From Aquiflexum lacus (lineage in GTDB: Bacteria > Bacteroidota > Bacteroidia > Cytophagales > Cyclobacteriaceae): a stretch of 64,000 nucleotides of DNA. Every line of letters starts with the position of its first letter. The stretch's first letter is position 1. The DNA lies in contig NZ_JABFHF010000015.1 in NCBI RefSeq assembly GCF_015476655.1, positions 80,720 to 144,719 of the forward strand, written 5' to 3'. Shown here one piece after another: positions 1 through 8,666 of the stretch. The translations under genes and the position numbers were made by a program. The notes below the pieces were generated by a model that was not told the DNA's origin, did not search any database, and worked only from the letters and a program-made list of their open reading frames with translations.

Positions 1-257
1 CTTGCCCGGGTTGGAGAACATACAGGAGATGCTGTATAAGCATTAGTGAATTTTATCCCGTTTTTGGCCAATCGGTCAATGTTCGGAGTTTCGTAAAATT
101 CACTTCCATAAGCGCCGACATCTTTCCAACCATAATCATCAACTAGAATGAATAATACATTTGGCTTTTCCCCCTGCTGAGTATATCCAATGGAGTTTAT
201 ACAATATAGCATGATGGCAAGAATCAAGGAACTGTATATTTTGGGCTTTGTCATCAT
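1..257 (-). CDS. Sulfatase, N-terminal part (cut by window edge)
   Basis: This is the first 85 codons of a minus-strand gene that runs off the left edge. It starts with a signal peptide (about residues 1-26). The type I sulfatase core follows: a metal-binding Asp pair at residues 40-41 (LVDDYGW), then CSPTRA at 80-85, where Cys80 is the residue matured to formylglycine in this family. Such enzymes hydrolyse sulfate esters, usually on sulfated polysaccharides or aryl sulfates, and the signal peptide places it outside the cytoplasm. It is divergent from another sulfatase at 532, with a 274-nt gap between them. The substrate cannot be told from this fragment. The start is ATG at 255-257; a second ATG follows directly. 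Confidence 0.85.
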   Translation of the reverse strand, partial: MMTKPKIYSSLILAIMLYCINSIGYTQQGEKPNVLFILVDDYGWKDVGAYGSEFYETPNIDRLAKNGIKFTNAYTASPVCSPTRA

Positions 258-444
258 TAATGGTCTTTGATTTAATCAATATTAAAGTGATTTTTTCTTC
301 TTATCAATAAATTGCGCAAACTATCTTGAGAATTTGGATTTATCACTTTCCTATACGTTCTTTTAGGAAGAAGTCGTGGGAAGAATTGCAAAATGATTTA
401 AAAAATATACAATGCTAAATCACCTAACCTTAAAATAAATAAAA

Positions 445-472
445 AGAAGACCGAAGACGGAAGACAGAAGTA
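445..472 (+). repeat. Heptanucleotide-period purine array (4 units)
   Basis: Four consecutive 7-bp units read AGAAGAC, CGAAGAC, GGAAGAC and AGAAGTA. This is the shortest and cleanest of several purine-rich, 7-bp-periodic intergenic arrays in the window. It lies between the two divergent sulfatase genes. The 13-mer GAAGACGGAAGAC recurs on the minus strand near 33770-33787. No coding or promoter role is apparent. Confidence 0.7.
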
Positions 473-531
473 ACTTGTTTAATGACGAAAATTTTTAAAA
501 GCTAATAATGAACCCATTTAAATACTGAACT

Positions 532-2097
532 ATGATGAGAAACAAAAGATATATTAATTGTTTGGCAAGTTTGGCCATCATTCTGTTATGGACTGCTTGT
601 CAAAGCAATGAAATTTCTAATAAGACCGAAGCAAAGCGTCCCAATATCGTCATCATCTATATGGATGATTTGGGATATGGTGAATTGAGTGCTTACGGTG
701 CTACCGAATTGCAGACACCTAATATGGACAGATTGGCAAATGGAGGGATGAAATTCACCAATGCCTATGCTACATCCGCTACCTGTACACCAAGCAGGTA
801 CGCATTGCTGACGGGGGTGTATCCTTGGAGAAATGAAAATGCCAAAATCTTAGCAGGCACTGCCCCGCTATTGATAGATGTGGATCAGATGACAATTCCG
901 AAAATGCTGAAGACCAAGGGCTATCATACCAGTATCGTTGGTAAATGGCATTTGGGTTTGGGTGATGGGAATGTGGATTGGAACCAAAGAGTTTCGCCTG
1001 GTCCAAATGAAGTTGGGTTTGATTATGCTTATATCATGGCAGCGACACAAGATAGGGTGCCTACTGTTTACATTGAAGATGGTCATGTAGTGGGTCTTGA
1101 AGGAGATGATCCTATTCTGGTGGATTATGACAGTAACTTTGAAGGGGAACCTACCGGTAAAGACAACCCTGAACTTCTCAAAATGATGTGGCACCATGGA
1201 CATAACAACAGTATTGTCAATGGTATTCCTAGAATCGGATTTATGAAAGGTGGAGAAAATGCCAAGTGGATTGATGAAGATATGGCAGATGAATTTCTTG
1301 AAAAGGCGCAAGATTATGTTAGAGGAAGGAAGAATGAGACAGATCCGTTTTTCTTGTATTTTGCCATGCAGCAGCCACATGTGCCGAGAACACCACATCA
1401 CAGGTTTGTAGGCACTTCAGGTATGGGGCCTCGGGGGGATGTAATTTTGGAGGCAGATTGGAGTATTGGCGAATTGATGAAGACCTTGGAAGAAGAGGGA
1501 TTGTTGGAAAACACTCTGGTCATTTTTTCATCTGACAATGGACCTGTATTGAATGATGGTTACTATGATGATGCTGTGGAAAAACTGGGAAATCATAAAC
1601 CTTGGGGTCCATTAAGAGGAGGGAAGTACAGTCTTTTTGAAGCTGGAACAAGATTGCCCTTTGTGACTTATTGGAAAGGAAAAATCAATCCGGGCATATC
1701 GGATGCCTTGGTCTCTCAATTGGATTTACTCACTTCATTATCCAAGTTAGTTGGAAGTGATATTGACACGGAGGACAGTATGGATATGTTGGCAGTTTTG
1801 ATGGGGGAATCAGATGAAGGAAGAGAAGACTTGATCCTTGAAGCCACCACCCGAACAGCACTTAGAAGTGGAGATTACGTGATGATTCCACCTTATAGCG
1901 GGCCGGCTGTTAATACATTTGTCAATATTGAATTGGGGAATAACAGTGAATATCAACTTTATGATATTAAAAAAGATCCTGGACAAATAAATAATCTTGC
2001 TGAATCAAATCCTGATTTACTCGAAAAACTCAAGCAAAAATTTGAGGAACTGAGAGGGATTGAATACGGCAAAATTGAGCAATTGGAATTGAAATAA
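532..2097 (+). CDS. Type I sulfatase, lipoprotein
   Basis: A 521-aa sulfatase of the alkaline-phosphatase-like fold. The N-terminus has a hydrophobic stretch ending in TAC, with Cys23 as likely lipidation site, so it is probably a membrane-anchored lipoprotein. Metal-binding Asp45-Asp46 lie in MDDLGYG. CTPSR with Cys85 is the formylglycine motif of the Cys-type subclass. GKWHLG near residue 137 and SSDNGP near 331 are the usual further active-site motifs. Length fits the family. Expected role is desulfation of a sulfated glycan or aryl sulfate; the substrate is unknown. It is divergent from the sulfatase at 1-257, but no SusC/SusD pair is nearby, so this is not a classical polysaccharide locus. 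Start is the first of two adjacent ATGs. Confidence 0.92.
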   Translation: MMRNKRYINCLASLAIILLWTACQSNEISNKTEAKRPNIVIIYMDDLGYGELSAYGATELQTPNMDRLANGGMKFTNAYATSATCTPSRYALLTGVYPWRNENAKILAGTAPLLIDVDQMTIPKMLKTKGYHTSIVGKWHLGLGDGNVDWNQRVSPGPNEVGFDYAYIMAATQDRVPTVYIEDGHVVGLEGDDPILVDYDSNFEGEPTGKDNPELLKMMWHHGHNNSIVNGIPRIGFMKGGENAKWIDEDMADEFLEKAQDYVRGRKNETDPFFLYFAMQQPHVPRTPHHRFVGTSGMGPRGDVILEADWSIGELMKTLEEEGLLENTLVIFSSDNGPVLNDGYYDDAVEKLGNHKPWGPLRGGKYSLFEAGTRLPFVTYWKGKINPGISDALVSQLDLLTSLSKLVGSDIDTEDSMDMLAVLMGESDEGREDLILEATTRTALRSGDYVMIPPYSGPAVNTFVNIELGNNSEYQLYDIKKDPGQINNLAESNPDLLEKLKQKFEELRGIEYGKIEQLELK

Positions 2098-2109
2098 ATA
2101 ATTGGGTTT

Positions 2110-2982
2110 TCAATTTCCAAACCTCCCCTTCAAATAACCCAAAGCCATTCCATAAGCTTCTTCTGTCAATTCAGGGTCGTGCTTTGGATTGGAAGGGTTG
2201 GCAAAGCCATGGACACCAGGGAAGATCTTATATTCCAGCTCTTTTCCTGCTTTATCCATAGCCGTGGCAAACTCCTCTATTACTTCCTTGGATATGTTTT
2301 GTTCAGTAGCAAATAGGCCCAGAACATCTGAATTCAGTTTTTTCAATTGTGCAACATCTCTAACGGGCATACCATAATAAATGACGGAACCGACGTTCTG
2401 ACTGCCCAATAACAAGGCGGATTTCAGTGACCAACCTCCTCCGAAGCACCAGCCAACATTGGCGATTTTAGCATCTTTTCCTGCAAAGTTTTTTCCAGCT
2501 AAAACGATGTTTTCCAGCCTTTTTTCATCTGTTCCTCTCATAAAGCCCATGGCCTCCTGTGGATTTGCAGTTACATTGCCGTCATACATATCCAATGCCA
2601 GTACATTTACTTTTCCACCAAGATCATTGTAAAACTTCTCTGATTCTTCTTTGATGTTGTCATTTAACCCCCACCATTCTTGGTAAACAAAAAGCCAGTG
2701 ATCGGAAGGTTCTTTGGCTTTTAAGAAATAACCCTCGGCATCTTTTCCATCCGGTGCAGAAAATGAGATCATTTCACCCATTGGATTGAAATCAAAAGGA
2801 ACAGGGGCAGGGTGAAAAGCGACAAATTTGGGATCATCCAAAAAGGCAATCATTTCTGATGGGCCTGTATTTGTATGGCAAATGGTAATGTCATCAATAA
2901 CTACCTCGGGATTTGAGGAAATGACCTTCCAACCAATCAGGCTGAATATGATCAAGTTGAAGAAAATTATTATTTTGTACAT
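2110..2982 (-). CDS. Dienelactone hydrolase family protein
   Basis: A 290-aa alpha/beta hydrolase with an N-terminal membrane anchor or signal peptide (residues 1-20). The nucleophile motif is GWCFGG with Cys179, as in dienelactone hydrolases, which use Cys instead of Ser. Glu102 (YQEWWG) and His258 (GVHGFANPS) match the conserved Glu and catalytic His. The position where the family usually has the triad Asp (G-x-F-x-x-x-D) reads GLFATEQN, so Gln228 with Glu227 beside it replaces Asp. Activity may therefore be altered. The gene ends 12 nt from the end of the convergent sulfatase, with no clear terminator between them. The substrate is not evident; dienelactone is not implied by any neighbour. 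Confidence 0.85.
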   Translation of the reverse strand: MYKIIIFFNLIIFSLIGWKVISSNPEVVIDDITICHTNTGPSEMIAFLDDPKFVAFHPAPVPFDFNPMGEMISFSAPDGKDAEGYFLKAKEPSDHWLFVYQEWWGLNDNIKEESEKFYNDLGGKVNVLALDMYDGNVTANPQEAMGFMRGTDEKRLENIVLAGKNFAGKDAKIANVGWCFGGGWSLKSALLLGSQNVGSVIYYGMPVRDVAQLKKLNSDVLGLFATEQNISKEVIEEFATAMDKAGKELEYKIFPGVHGFANPSNPKHDPELTEEAYGMALGYLKGRFGN

Positions 2983-3178
2983 GATATTTGGTGTTTAGTT
3001 TCAAAGAAGATTTGATGGAGAAACATTTAAAATGAAATTCTGTTTTTTTCTTAATCCATATCTAAATTAAGTAATTGTGCGATGACTTCATAAAAATAGT
3101 CCACAATAGGAGTTTCCACTATTACCAAAGCCGAACAAATACCAATCAAACCTTTTTATTTCCGATCAAAAGGCCTCT

Positions 3179-3210
3179 TTTGTTTTGGAAGGATAGCTGA
3201 TGTATTTTTA
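3179..3210 (+). promoter_or_regulatory. Predicted Bacteroidota-type promoter of the M14 peptidase
   Basis: TTTG at 3179-3182, a 20-nt spacer, and TATTTTTA at 3203-3210. The second box matches the Bacteroidota -7 consensus TAnnTTTG at all but the last base. Transcription would begin near 3217, leaving about 15 nt before the ATG at 3232. Confidence 0.42.
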
Positions 3211-3231
3211 GAAAAAGCTAATCAATATTTT

Positions 3232-5943
3232 ATGATGAAAAAAATATACTTATCCCTTGTATTGGCAATTTGTACAAGCGCTTTTGTTTTTGCACAAAAG
3301 ATTCCGACTCCCAAAGAACATTTTGGTTTTGAGATCGGCGATGACTACAAATTGGCCACATATACCGCTACCGATGCCTATTTTAGAAAAGTAGCAGAGT
3401 TATCCGATCGGGTAAAATTTATTGAAATCGGTCCTACGGAAGAGGGTAGACAGATGCCGATGATGATCATTACGTCTCCGGAAAACCACCAAAAACTGGA
3501 CCGTTACAAAGAAATCTCCCAACTTCTAGGTCGAGCAAAAATCACTGAAGATGAAGCCAAAATGCTTTCATTAGAAGGGAAAGCAGTAGTTTGGATTGAT
3601 GGCGGTCTGCATTCTACTGAAACTGTTGGATCCCATCAGATGATTCCAACTTACTATGATCTTGTGACCCGAAATGATCCTGAGAATATGCGTATCCTCA
3701 ATGACCTGATTATTTTGATGGTACATACCAATCCTGATGGTCATGAGATCATTACCAATTGGTACATGGGACCTGAAGATGTTGAAAAAAGAAATATGAG
3801 ATCTCCCTATATGTACCAAAAATATGTGGGACATGACAATAACAGGGATTTTTTCATGAATAACATGAAGGAAACCACCAATACTTCCCTTCAACAGTAT
3901 GTGGAGTGGTTGCCTCAGATCATTTATAACCACCATCAGACTTCTCCTGCAGGAACTGTTGTGGCAGGTCCGCCATACCGTGATCCTTTTAACCATGTTT
4001 TTGATCCTTTGATCATGACAAGTTTGGACGGGGTAGGTGCTGCCATGATCAACAGGCTGAATATCGAAGGAAAACCTGGATATACCCGATTGGGAGGTTC
4101 TGTGTTTTCTTCTTGGTGGAACGGAGGACTTCGTACTACTCCTTATTTCCATAACATGATCGGAGTCTTGACCGAGACCACGGGTGGACCGACACCTTCT
4201 GAAATACCTTTGGTGCCAGAAAGATTGATCCCAACCCATGCCACTCCTTATCCGATAGAGCCACAGTCCTGGAATTTCAAAAAATCAATCGATTATTCAG
4301 TATCCATGAATTACGCGATTTTGGATTTTGCCAGCAGAAACTCTGATGCGCTATTATACAATATCTACAAAATGGGTAGAAACAGTATTGAAAGAGGAAA
4401 TATGGATCATTGGACCAAATATCCAAAAAGATCCGCAGCCGTTCAGCAAGCATTTGAAGATTCCAAAGCCAAGAAATCAACTGATGATCCTGAAATGGCT
4501 TATTATGGCATGAGGAGTGGGTTACCTGTTCAGTTTTTCGATTCAGTATTTAAGGATTTGAATTTGAGAGATCCCCGAGGGTTTATTCTTTCTTCTGATC
4601 AACCTGATTTTCCCACTGCCATAAGATTCGCCAATGCCCTGATCAAATCAGGCATTCAGGTCCATCGTGCTACAGAGGCCTTTACAGTTTCAGGAAAAAA
4701 TTATCCTGAGGGTTCGCTTGTTTTTAAATCTGCACAAGCATTCAGACCTCATTTATTGGATATGTTTGAACCACAGGATCACCCCAATGATTTTGAATAT
4801 CCTGGGGGACCTCCCAAGCGTCCTTATGATGCAGCAGGTTGGACATTAGCCTTCCAAATGGGTGTGGAGTTTGATAGGATATTAGATGGATTTGATGGGC
4901 CTTTTGAAGCATTACCTTATGGGGAAGTTTTGGATTTCCCGGCAACAAGAGTTCCAGGAGGATCTGTTCTGATCGATGCAAGGGCTAACAATGCCTTCAT
5001 CGTCGTCAATGATTTGTTGAAAACAGGGGTAAATGTTTCCCGTACCACAAGCACAGTTTCTGGATTACCTGCGGGAAGTTTCTTCGTGTCCGGAGGAAAA
5101 GCCATTTTGGAAAAAGCTGCAAAAGATTATGGTGTAAAAATGATTTCTGCTTCAAGGCCTTCAGGGTCAGTTCCTGTAAAGCCTGCCAAAGTAGCCTTGT
5201 TTGACCACTATGGAGGTTCTATGCCATCAGGCTGGGTGAGATGGATGTTGGAACAATACAACTTCCCATTCCAAGTGATTTACCCTAAAGATATTGACTC
5301 CGGAAATCTGAAAGCAAAATATGATGTGATTTTATTTATTGGCCCTGGTGCACCGGGAACAGTCAGAAGTTGGGGTGGTCAACCGAAAGAAGAGGACATA
5401 GATGCGCAATACCATAAACTTCTAGGGAATCTCACCAAAGACAAATCTGTCCCTGAATTGAGGAAATTTATGGAAGATGGCGGAAGCGTGGTAGCCGTTG
5501 GTGCCAGTACTTCCTTGGCTTACGATTTAGGTTTGCCCGTTACCAATGCACTCATGGAAACAATGGCAGATGGGAAACAAAGAAACCTGCCGGGTGATAA
5601 GTTTTACATACCCGGAAGTATCTTAAAAGCAAGTCTGGATGCCAATCATCCAGCAAACTGGGGAATGGGTAGTACAGCTAATATGGTGTACAACAACAGC
5701 CCTGTCTTCAACTTGGCCCCTGATGCATTGATGCAAGGAGTCAAACCATTGGCTTGGTTTGGCACAGAATCACCCTTGGTGTCTGGTTGGGCATGGGGAG
5801 AGTCTTACCTGAGAAATGGAGTAGTGGCTTTTGAAGCACCTATCGGAAAAGGAAAATTATACGCTTTCGGCCCGGAGATTACATTCAGAGCTCAGGCACA
5901 TAATACCTTTAAGCTGCTGTTCAATCAGTTGTATGTGAAATAG
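3232..5943 (+). CDS. M14 family zinc carboxypeptidase
   Basis: A 903-aa secreted peptidase. Residues 1-21 form a signal peptide ending AFVFAQ. The N-terminal catalytic domain (about 30-370) has the zinc motif HSTE with His127 and Glu130, and the third zinc His probably in the NHHQTSP stretch near 243-244. The C-terminal part (about 680-903) resembles the class I amidotransferase-like accessory domain found in large Bacteroidota M14 proteins. The family removes residues from the C-terminus of peptides or acts on modified peptides; export suggests nutrient-peptide processing in periplasm or outside. ATG follows a good promoter by about 20 nt, and a terminator follows the stop. It stands alone as a single-gene unit. 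Confidence 0.9.
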   Translation: MMKKIYLSLVLAICTSAFVFAQKIPTPKEHFGFEIGDDYKLATYTATDAYFRKVAELSDRVKFIEIGPTEEGRQMPMMIITSPENHQKLDRYKEISQLLGRAKITEDEAKMLSLEGKAVVWIDGGLHSTETVGSHQMIPTYYDLVTRNDPENMRILNDLIILMVHTNPDGHEIITNWYMGPEDVEKRNMRSPYMYQKYVGHDNNRDFFMNNMKETTNTSLQQYVEWLPQIIYNHHQTSPAGTVVAGPPYRDPFNHVFDPLIMTSLDGVGAAMINRLNIEGKPGYTRLGGSVFSSWWNGGLRTTPYFHNMIGVLTETTGGPTPSEIPLVPERLIPTHATPYPIEPQSWNFKKSIDYSVSMNYAILDFASRNSDALLYNIYKMGRNSIERGNMDHWTKYPKRSAAVQQAFEDSKAKKSTDDPEMAYYGMRSGLPVQFFDSVFKDLNLRDPRGFILSSDQPDFPTAIRFANALIKSGIQVHRATEAFTVSGKNYPEGSLVFKSAQAFRPHLLDMFEPQDHPNDFEYPGGPPKRPYDAAGWTLAFQMGVEFDRILDGFDGPFEALPYGEVLDFPATRVPGGSVLIDARANNAFIVVNDLLKTGVNVSRTTSTVSGLPAGSFFVSGGKAILEKAAKDYGVKMISASRPSGSVPVKPAKVALFDHYGGSMPSGWVRWMLEQYNFPFQVIYPKDIDSGNLKAKYDVILFIGPGAPGTVRSWGGQPKEEDIDAQYHKLLGNLTKDKSVPELRKFMEDGGSVVAVGASTSLAYDLGLPVTNALMETMADGKQRNLPGDKFYIPGSILKASLDANHPANWGMGSTANMVYNNSPVFNLAPDALMQGVKPLAWFGTESPLVSGWAWGESYLRNGVVAFEAPIGKGKLYAFGPEITFRAQAHNTFKLLFNQLYVK

Positions 5944-5989
5944 GAAATTATTGAACCACAAAAGAATTTTAAGAATCGATTTAAAAATG

Positions 5990-6022
5990 GCATAAAGGGA
6001 TTTTCCTTTATGCTATTTTTTT
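5990..6022 (+). terminator. Rho-independent terminator after the M14 peptidase
   Basis: A 9-bp stem (GCATAAAGG 5990-5998 with CCTTTATGC 6005-6013), a 6-nt loop and a downstream T-run. Confidence 0.75.
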
Positions 6023-6112
6023 TCCAAATTAGTAAAGCATTTGAAAAGAGAGTGTCCTGAATATTCTTGAGTTACTATTTTTATCAAACCTGAAGGCTTC
6101 AAAAATTATTAA

Positions 6113-6541
6113 ATGGATTATTTTGTAAATTTTGCTAGTTTTTTTTCGAATGTGATGACCATAATTGCATCAGGTTTGGCAATATTTTTATTTTTCAAGA
6201 ATAGATCCAAAATAAAATCTGCTTTCAATTTGCTTCTTTCATATACATTTCAATTGTCAATATCTGAGTTGAAAAATAAAATCGAACGTTTAAATGACTA
6301 TAATGTAAATTCGGATGAAGGTAAACAGGCCATTATTGAAATCTTACACGAAATTCAGGGCCAATTTCAAGGGAATGAAAAATTAAGGGGGTTGATGGAT
6401 AAACAATTCATGAAAATAAAGGATTTTAATGAATTCCCTTTCAATCTAAGTGAACCAAAAAAAAGAAGTTTGGTTAGTGAATTAAGAGAAAGTTTGAGAA
6501 ATTTAGAATTGGATCGGTTCAAAGATCTTAATCAAGACTAA
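6113..6541 (+). CDS. Hypothetical protein with one N-terminal membrane helix
   Basis: A 142-aa protein I do not recognise. Residues about 5-28 form one hydrophobic segment followed by a basic patch (KNRSKIK), so the rest is probably cytoplasmic. Residues 50-142 are charged and helical in composition, including a long Glu/Lys-rich stretch. Its composition is AT-rich compared with neighbours, and it stands with the next gene between two terminators. The gap to the next gene is 11 nt, so the two are likely cotranscribed. Function unknown; the pair looks like accessory genes rather than core metabolism. Confidence 0.6.
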   Translation: MDYFVNFASFFSNVMTIIASGLAIFLFFKNRSKIKSAFNLLLSYTFQLSISELKNKIERLNDYNVNSDEGKQAIIEILHEIQGQFQGNEKLRGLMDKQFMKIKDFNEFPFNLSEPKKRSLVSELRESLRNLELDRFKDLNQD

Positions 6542-6547
6542 AGGAGG
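6542..6547 (+). promoter_or_regulatory. Full Shine-Dalgarno AGGAGG
   Basis: AGGAGG lies right after the stop of the upstream gene, 5 nt before the ATG at 6553. Strong Shine-Dalgarno sequences are uncommon in Bacteroidota and are not seen before most genes here. It fixes the start of the following gene. Confidence 0.7.
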
Positions 6548-6552
6548 TTAAA

Positions 6553-6897
6553 ATGAAAATTATACAGGTTTTGAACTCAATTATTGAGAAAAAAGAAAAA
6601 ATTTCTAATGTTAAACCAAATGGAAATGCATATTTCTTTTTATTTGATGGAGAATTTAAATGGGCAATTGAAAGGGATAATAGCGGGGTTTATGCAGTAT
6701 ATTTTTTTCCTTCAAATGAGTTATTAATTGATCAATTTTCAAATCCACTTGTTTGGATGGAAGAAGATTATGTTAAGTATTCTACCGAAGAGTTGAAATC
6801 TAAAGAAGCATTTGAAACTTTTAAGGATTTATATCAAGTTGTTATAGACAAAGTATTTGATATAGATAAAATGTTCGATAAGATAATCAGTGCATAA
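6553..6897 (+). CDS. Small hypothetical protein
   Basis: A 114-aa soluble-looking protein without signal peptide or membrane helix. It is acidic and aromatic-rich (FLFDGEFKWAIERD, YAVYFFPSNE), and I see no motif that assigns a function. The start is fixed by a perfect AGGAGG 5 nt upstream. It sits 11 nt after the membrane protein at 6113-6541 and before a terminator, so the two form a small operon. An immunity-like or orphan accessory role is possible but unsupported. Confidence 0.6.
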   Translation: MKIIQVLNSIIEKKEKISNVKPNGNAYFFLFDGEFKWAIERDNSGVYAVYFFPSNELLIDQFSNPLVWMEEDYVKYSTEELKSKEAFETFKDLYQVVIDKVFDIDKMFDKIISA

Positions 6898-6924
6898 TTT
6901 GAATTTCTAAAATAATTCTAATAT

Positions 6925-6960
6925 AGGCACTAAAAAAAAGTCACTTTTGTGCCTTTTTTA
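6925..6960 (+). terminator. Rho-independent terminator after the two small genes
   Basis: AGGCAC at 6925-6930 pairs with GTGCCT at 6949-6954, extended by an A-run/T-run pair with one bulge, and is followed by a long T-rich tail. Confidence 0.65.
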
Positions 6961-7003
6961 TTTTTTAACTACCTTTTGAATTGAACTCAACCCAAAATAA
7001 TAT

Positions 7004-8455
7004 ATGGTCAGGAAATTTAATGAAATAATCCTCAAAGGATTAATTCCAGCTTTTTTTATTTCAATATTTTTGAGTTGTCAGACACAGAATGCGGATGTGG
7101 AGATCAGCACTTTAGAAAGGTCGGCAACAATCCTCAAAGACTATGTCCATGCTGAAGACCCTACTTTTAGGTATGAAATAATTCATTCCCTTGAGGGGGA
7201 GGGATTCGACTATCATGTGGCAAAAATGTATTCTCAGCATTGGCTCAAAAATGATATCGTCAATGAAACCGAATGGTGGCACTATGTCTCGATGGTGATT
7301 CCAAGAGAAACCCAGCATGAAACAGGTATGATGTGGATTGGAGGAGGAAGTAAAAACTCCAAGATTCCTGAAAAACCGGATCCAATAATCTATGAAGCCG
7401 CATTACGCACCAATTCCATTGTTGCCCAGATCCACAATGTCCCTTTTCAACCTTTGGTATTCGCCAATGATACTTTTGGCGAGCGTTATGAAGATGCCAT
7501 CATAGCCTATGGCTGGAGAAAGTTTTTGGAAGGAGGGGCCAAAGATGAAGATGCCATTTGGTTGGCAAGATTGCCCATGACACGGGCAGTGAAATTGGCA
7601 ATGGACGTGGTGACTGAAATCTCCGAAGAAAAGCATGGGAAAACGCTGGAAAAATACGTGGTGGCTGGTGCCTCAAAAAGAGGTTGGACCACTTGGACCA
7701 CAGCGGCAGTGGATGATAGGGTAGTGGGTATGGTTCCTGTGGTGATTGATTTACTCAATATTGTGCCATCATTTCAGCATCATTGGCGGAATTATGGTTT
7801 TTGGGCCCCAGCTGTGGATGATTATGTGCGGGAGGGGATAATGGATTGGATGGGCTCCATAGAATACGAAAGACTTTTGGAAATCACCGAGCCATATTCT
7901 TATTTGGAAGAATATAAGGACATTCCCAAATTATTGATCAACGCTGCAGGAGATCAGTTTTTCCTTCCAGATAGCTGGAAATTTTATTGGGACGAACTGG
8001 TTGGAGAAAAGCATATACAATATGTCCCTAATTATGGTCATGACCTCAGTGAGTCAGATGCCTTTCCCAATTTGATTGCTTTTTATGCTTCAATCCTGAA
8101 TGATGTTCCAAGACCGGAATACACTTGGTCAGTCAATGACAATAGCATAGAAATCACCACTGACCCAAACCAAAAACCTGCTTCTATCAAGTTATGGTCT
8201 GCTACAAATGAGGAATCAAGGGATTTTAGAATCGATATATTAGGACCTAAATGGACATCTTCTGAAATTCTAATCAACGAAAGTGGAAAATATGAGGTGG
8301 AGTTGAAAGAACCTGCAAAAGGTTATTCAGGATACTTTGTAGAAATCACCTATCCAGGAGAAGCGCCTATCAAGTTCACCACAGGAGTGGAAGTGCTGCC
8401 AAAAACTTATCCATTTGAACCTTACAAGGCTGAAAATGCAAGAGGGAGTTTTTAG
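7004..8455 (+). CDS. PhoPQ-activated pathogenicity-related family protein (PqaA-like)
   Basis: A 483-aa predicted lipoprotein; the signal ends in FLSC with Cys25 as likely lipidation site. The body matches the PhoPQ-activated pathogenicity-related family, an alpha/beta-hydrolase-like group named after Salmonella PqaA. GASKRGWT near residue 222 is the typical nucleophile-elbow-like motif (Ser), followed by DDRVVGMVPVVIDLLN. GHDLSES near 346 probably carries the His. A beta-rich domain follows (about 370-483). Biochemical function is not established; members have been linked to antimicrobial peptide resistance in Salmonella, which need not apply here. No operon partner. Confidence 0.82.
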   Translation: MVRKFNEIILKGLIPAFFISIFLSCQTQNADVEISTLERSATILKDYVHAEDPTFRYEIIHSLEGEGFDYHVAKMYSQHWLKNDIVNETEWWHYVSMVIPRETQHETGMMWIGGGSKNSKIPEKPDPIIYEAALRTNSIVAQIHNVPFQPLVFANDTFGERYEDAIIAYGWRKFLEGGAKDEDAIWLARLPMTRAVKLAMDVVTEISEEKHGKTLEKYVVAGASKRGWTTWTTAAVDDRVVGMVPVVIDLLNIVPSFQHHWRNYGFWAPAVDDYVREGIMDWMGSIEYERLLEITEPYSYLEEYKDIPKLLINAAGDQFFLPDSWKFYWDELVGEKHIQYVPNYGHDLSESDAFPNLIAFYASILNDVPRPEYTWSVNDNSIEITTDPNQKPASIKLWSATNEESRDFRIDILGPKWTSSEILINESGKYEVELKEPAKGYSGYFVEITYPGEAPIKFTTGVEVLPKTYPFEPYKAENARGSF

Positions 8456-8611
8456 AAGACTCTAAAATTATTGCTAAATTAAAATTCGGCTTTTTACCAG
8501 TTGAATTAAGTCAGATATAAAAAAGGTATCTTCTTTCATTGAACTGACAAGGAGAGATCTTTTTCTTTTTTAATTCAAGTAATTGAAAAAATTACATCCA
8601 ATAGGTATATG

Positions 8612-8666
8612 AATAAAAATAAGAGGGGGACAGGCACGTCGCGTCTTTCCCCCTCTTATTTTTATT
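8612..8666. terminator. Long bidirectional hairpin overlapping the OmpA stop codon
   Basis: A perfect 19-bp inverted repeat: 8612-8630 pairs with 8648-8666, with a 17-nt loop. The AT-rich ends give a U-tract in both directions, so it can end transcription of the plus-strand gene at 7004 and the minus-strand OmpA gene. The right arm includes the OmpA stop codon (8662-8664). The GC core GGGGGACAGGCAC resembles widespread REP-type palindromes. Confidence 0.75.

Noticed and set aside
868..1401. 177-codon minus-strand frame inside the sulfatase
   Set aside because: Antisense shadow of a confident gene, with Cys/His/Ile-rich composition typical of such frames and no motif.
3571..4239. 222-codon minus-strand frame inside the M14 peptidase
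   Set aside because: Antisense shadow; the plus strand carries the zinc motif and domain structure of a known family.
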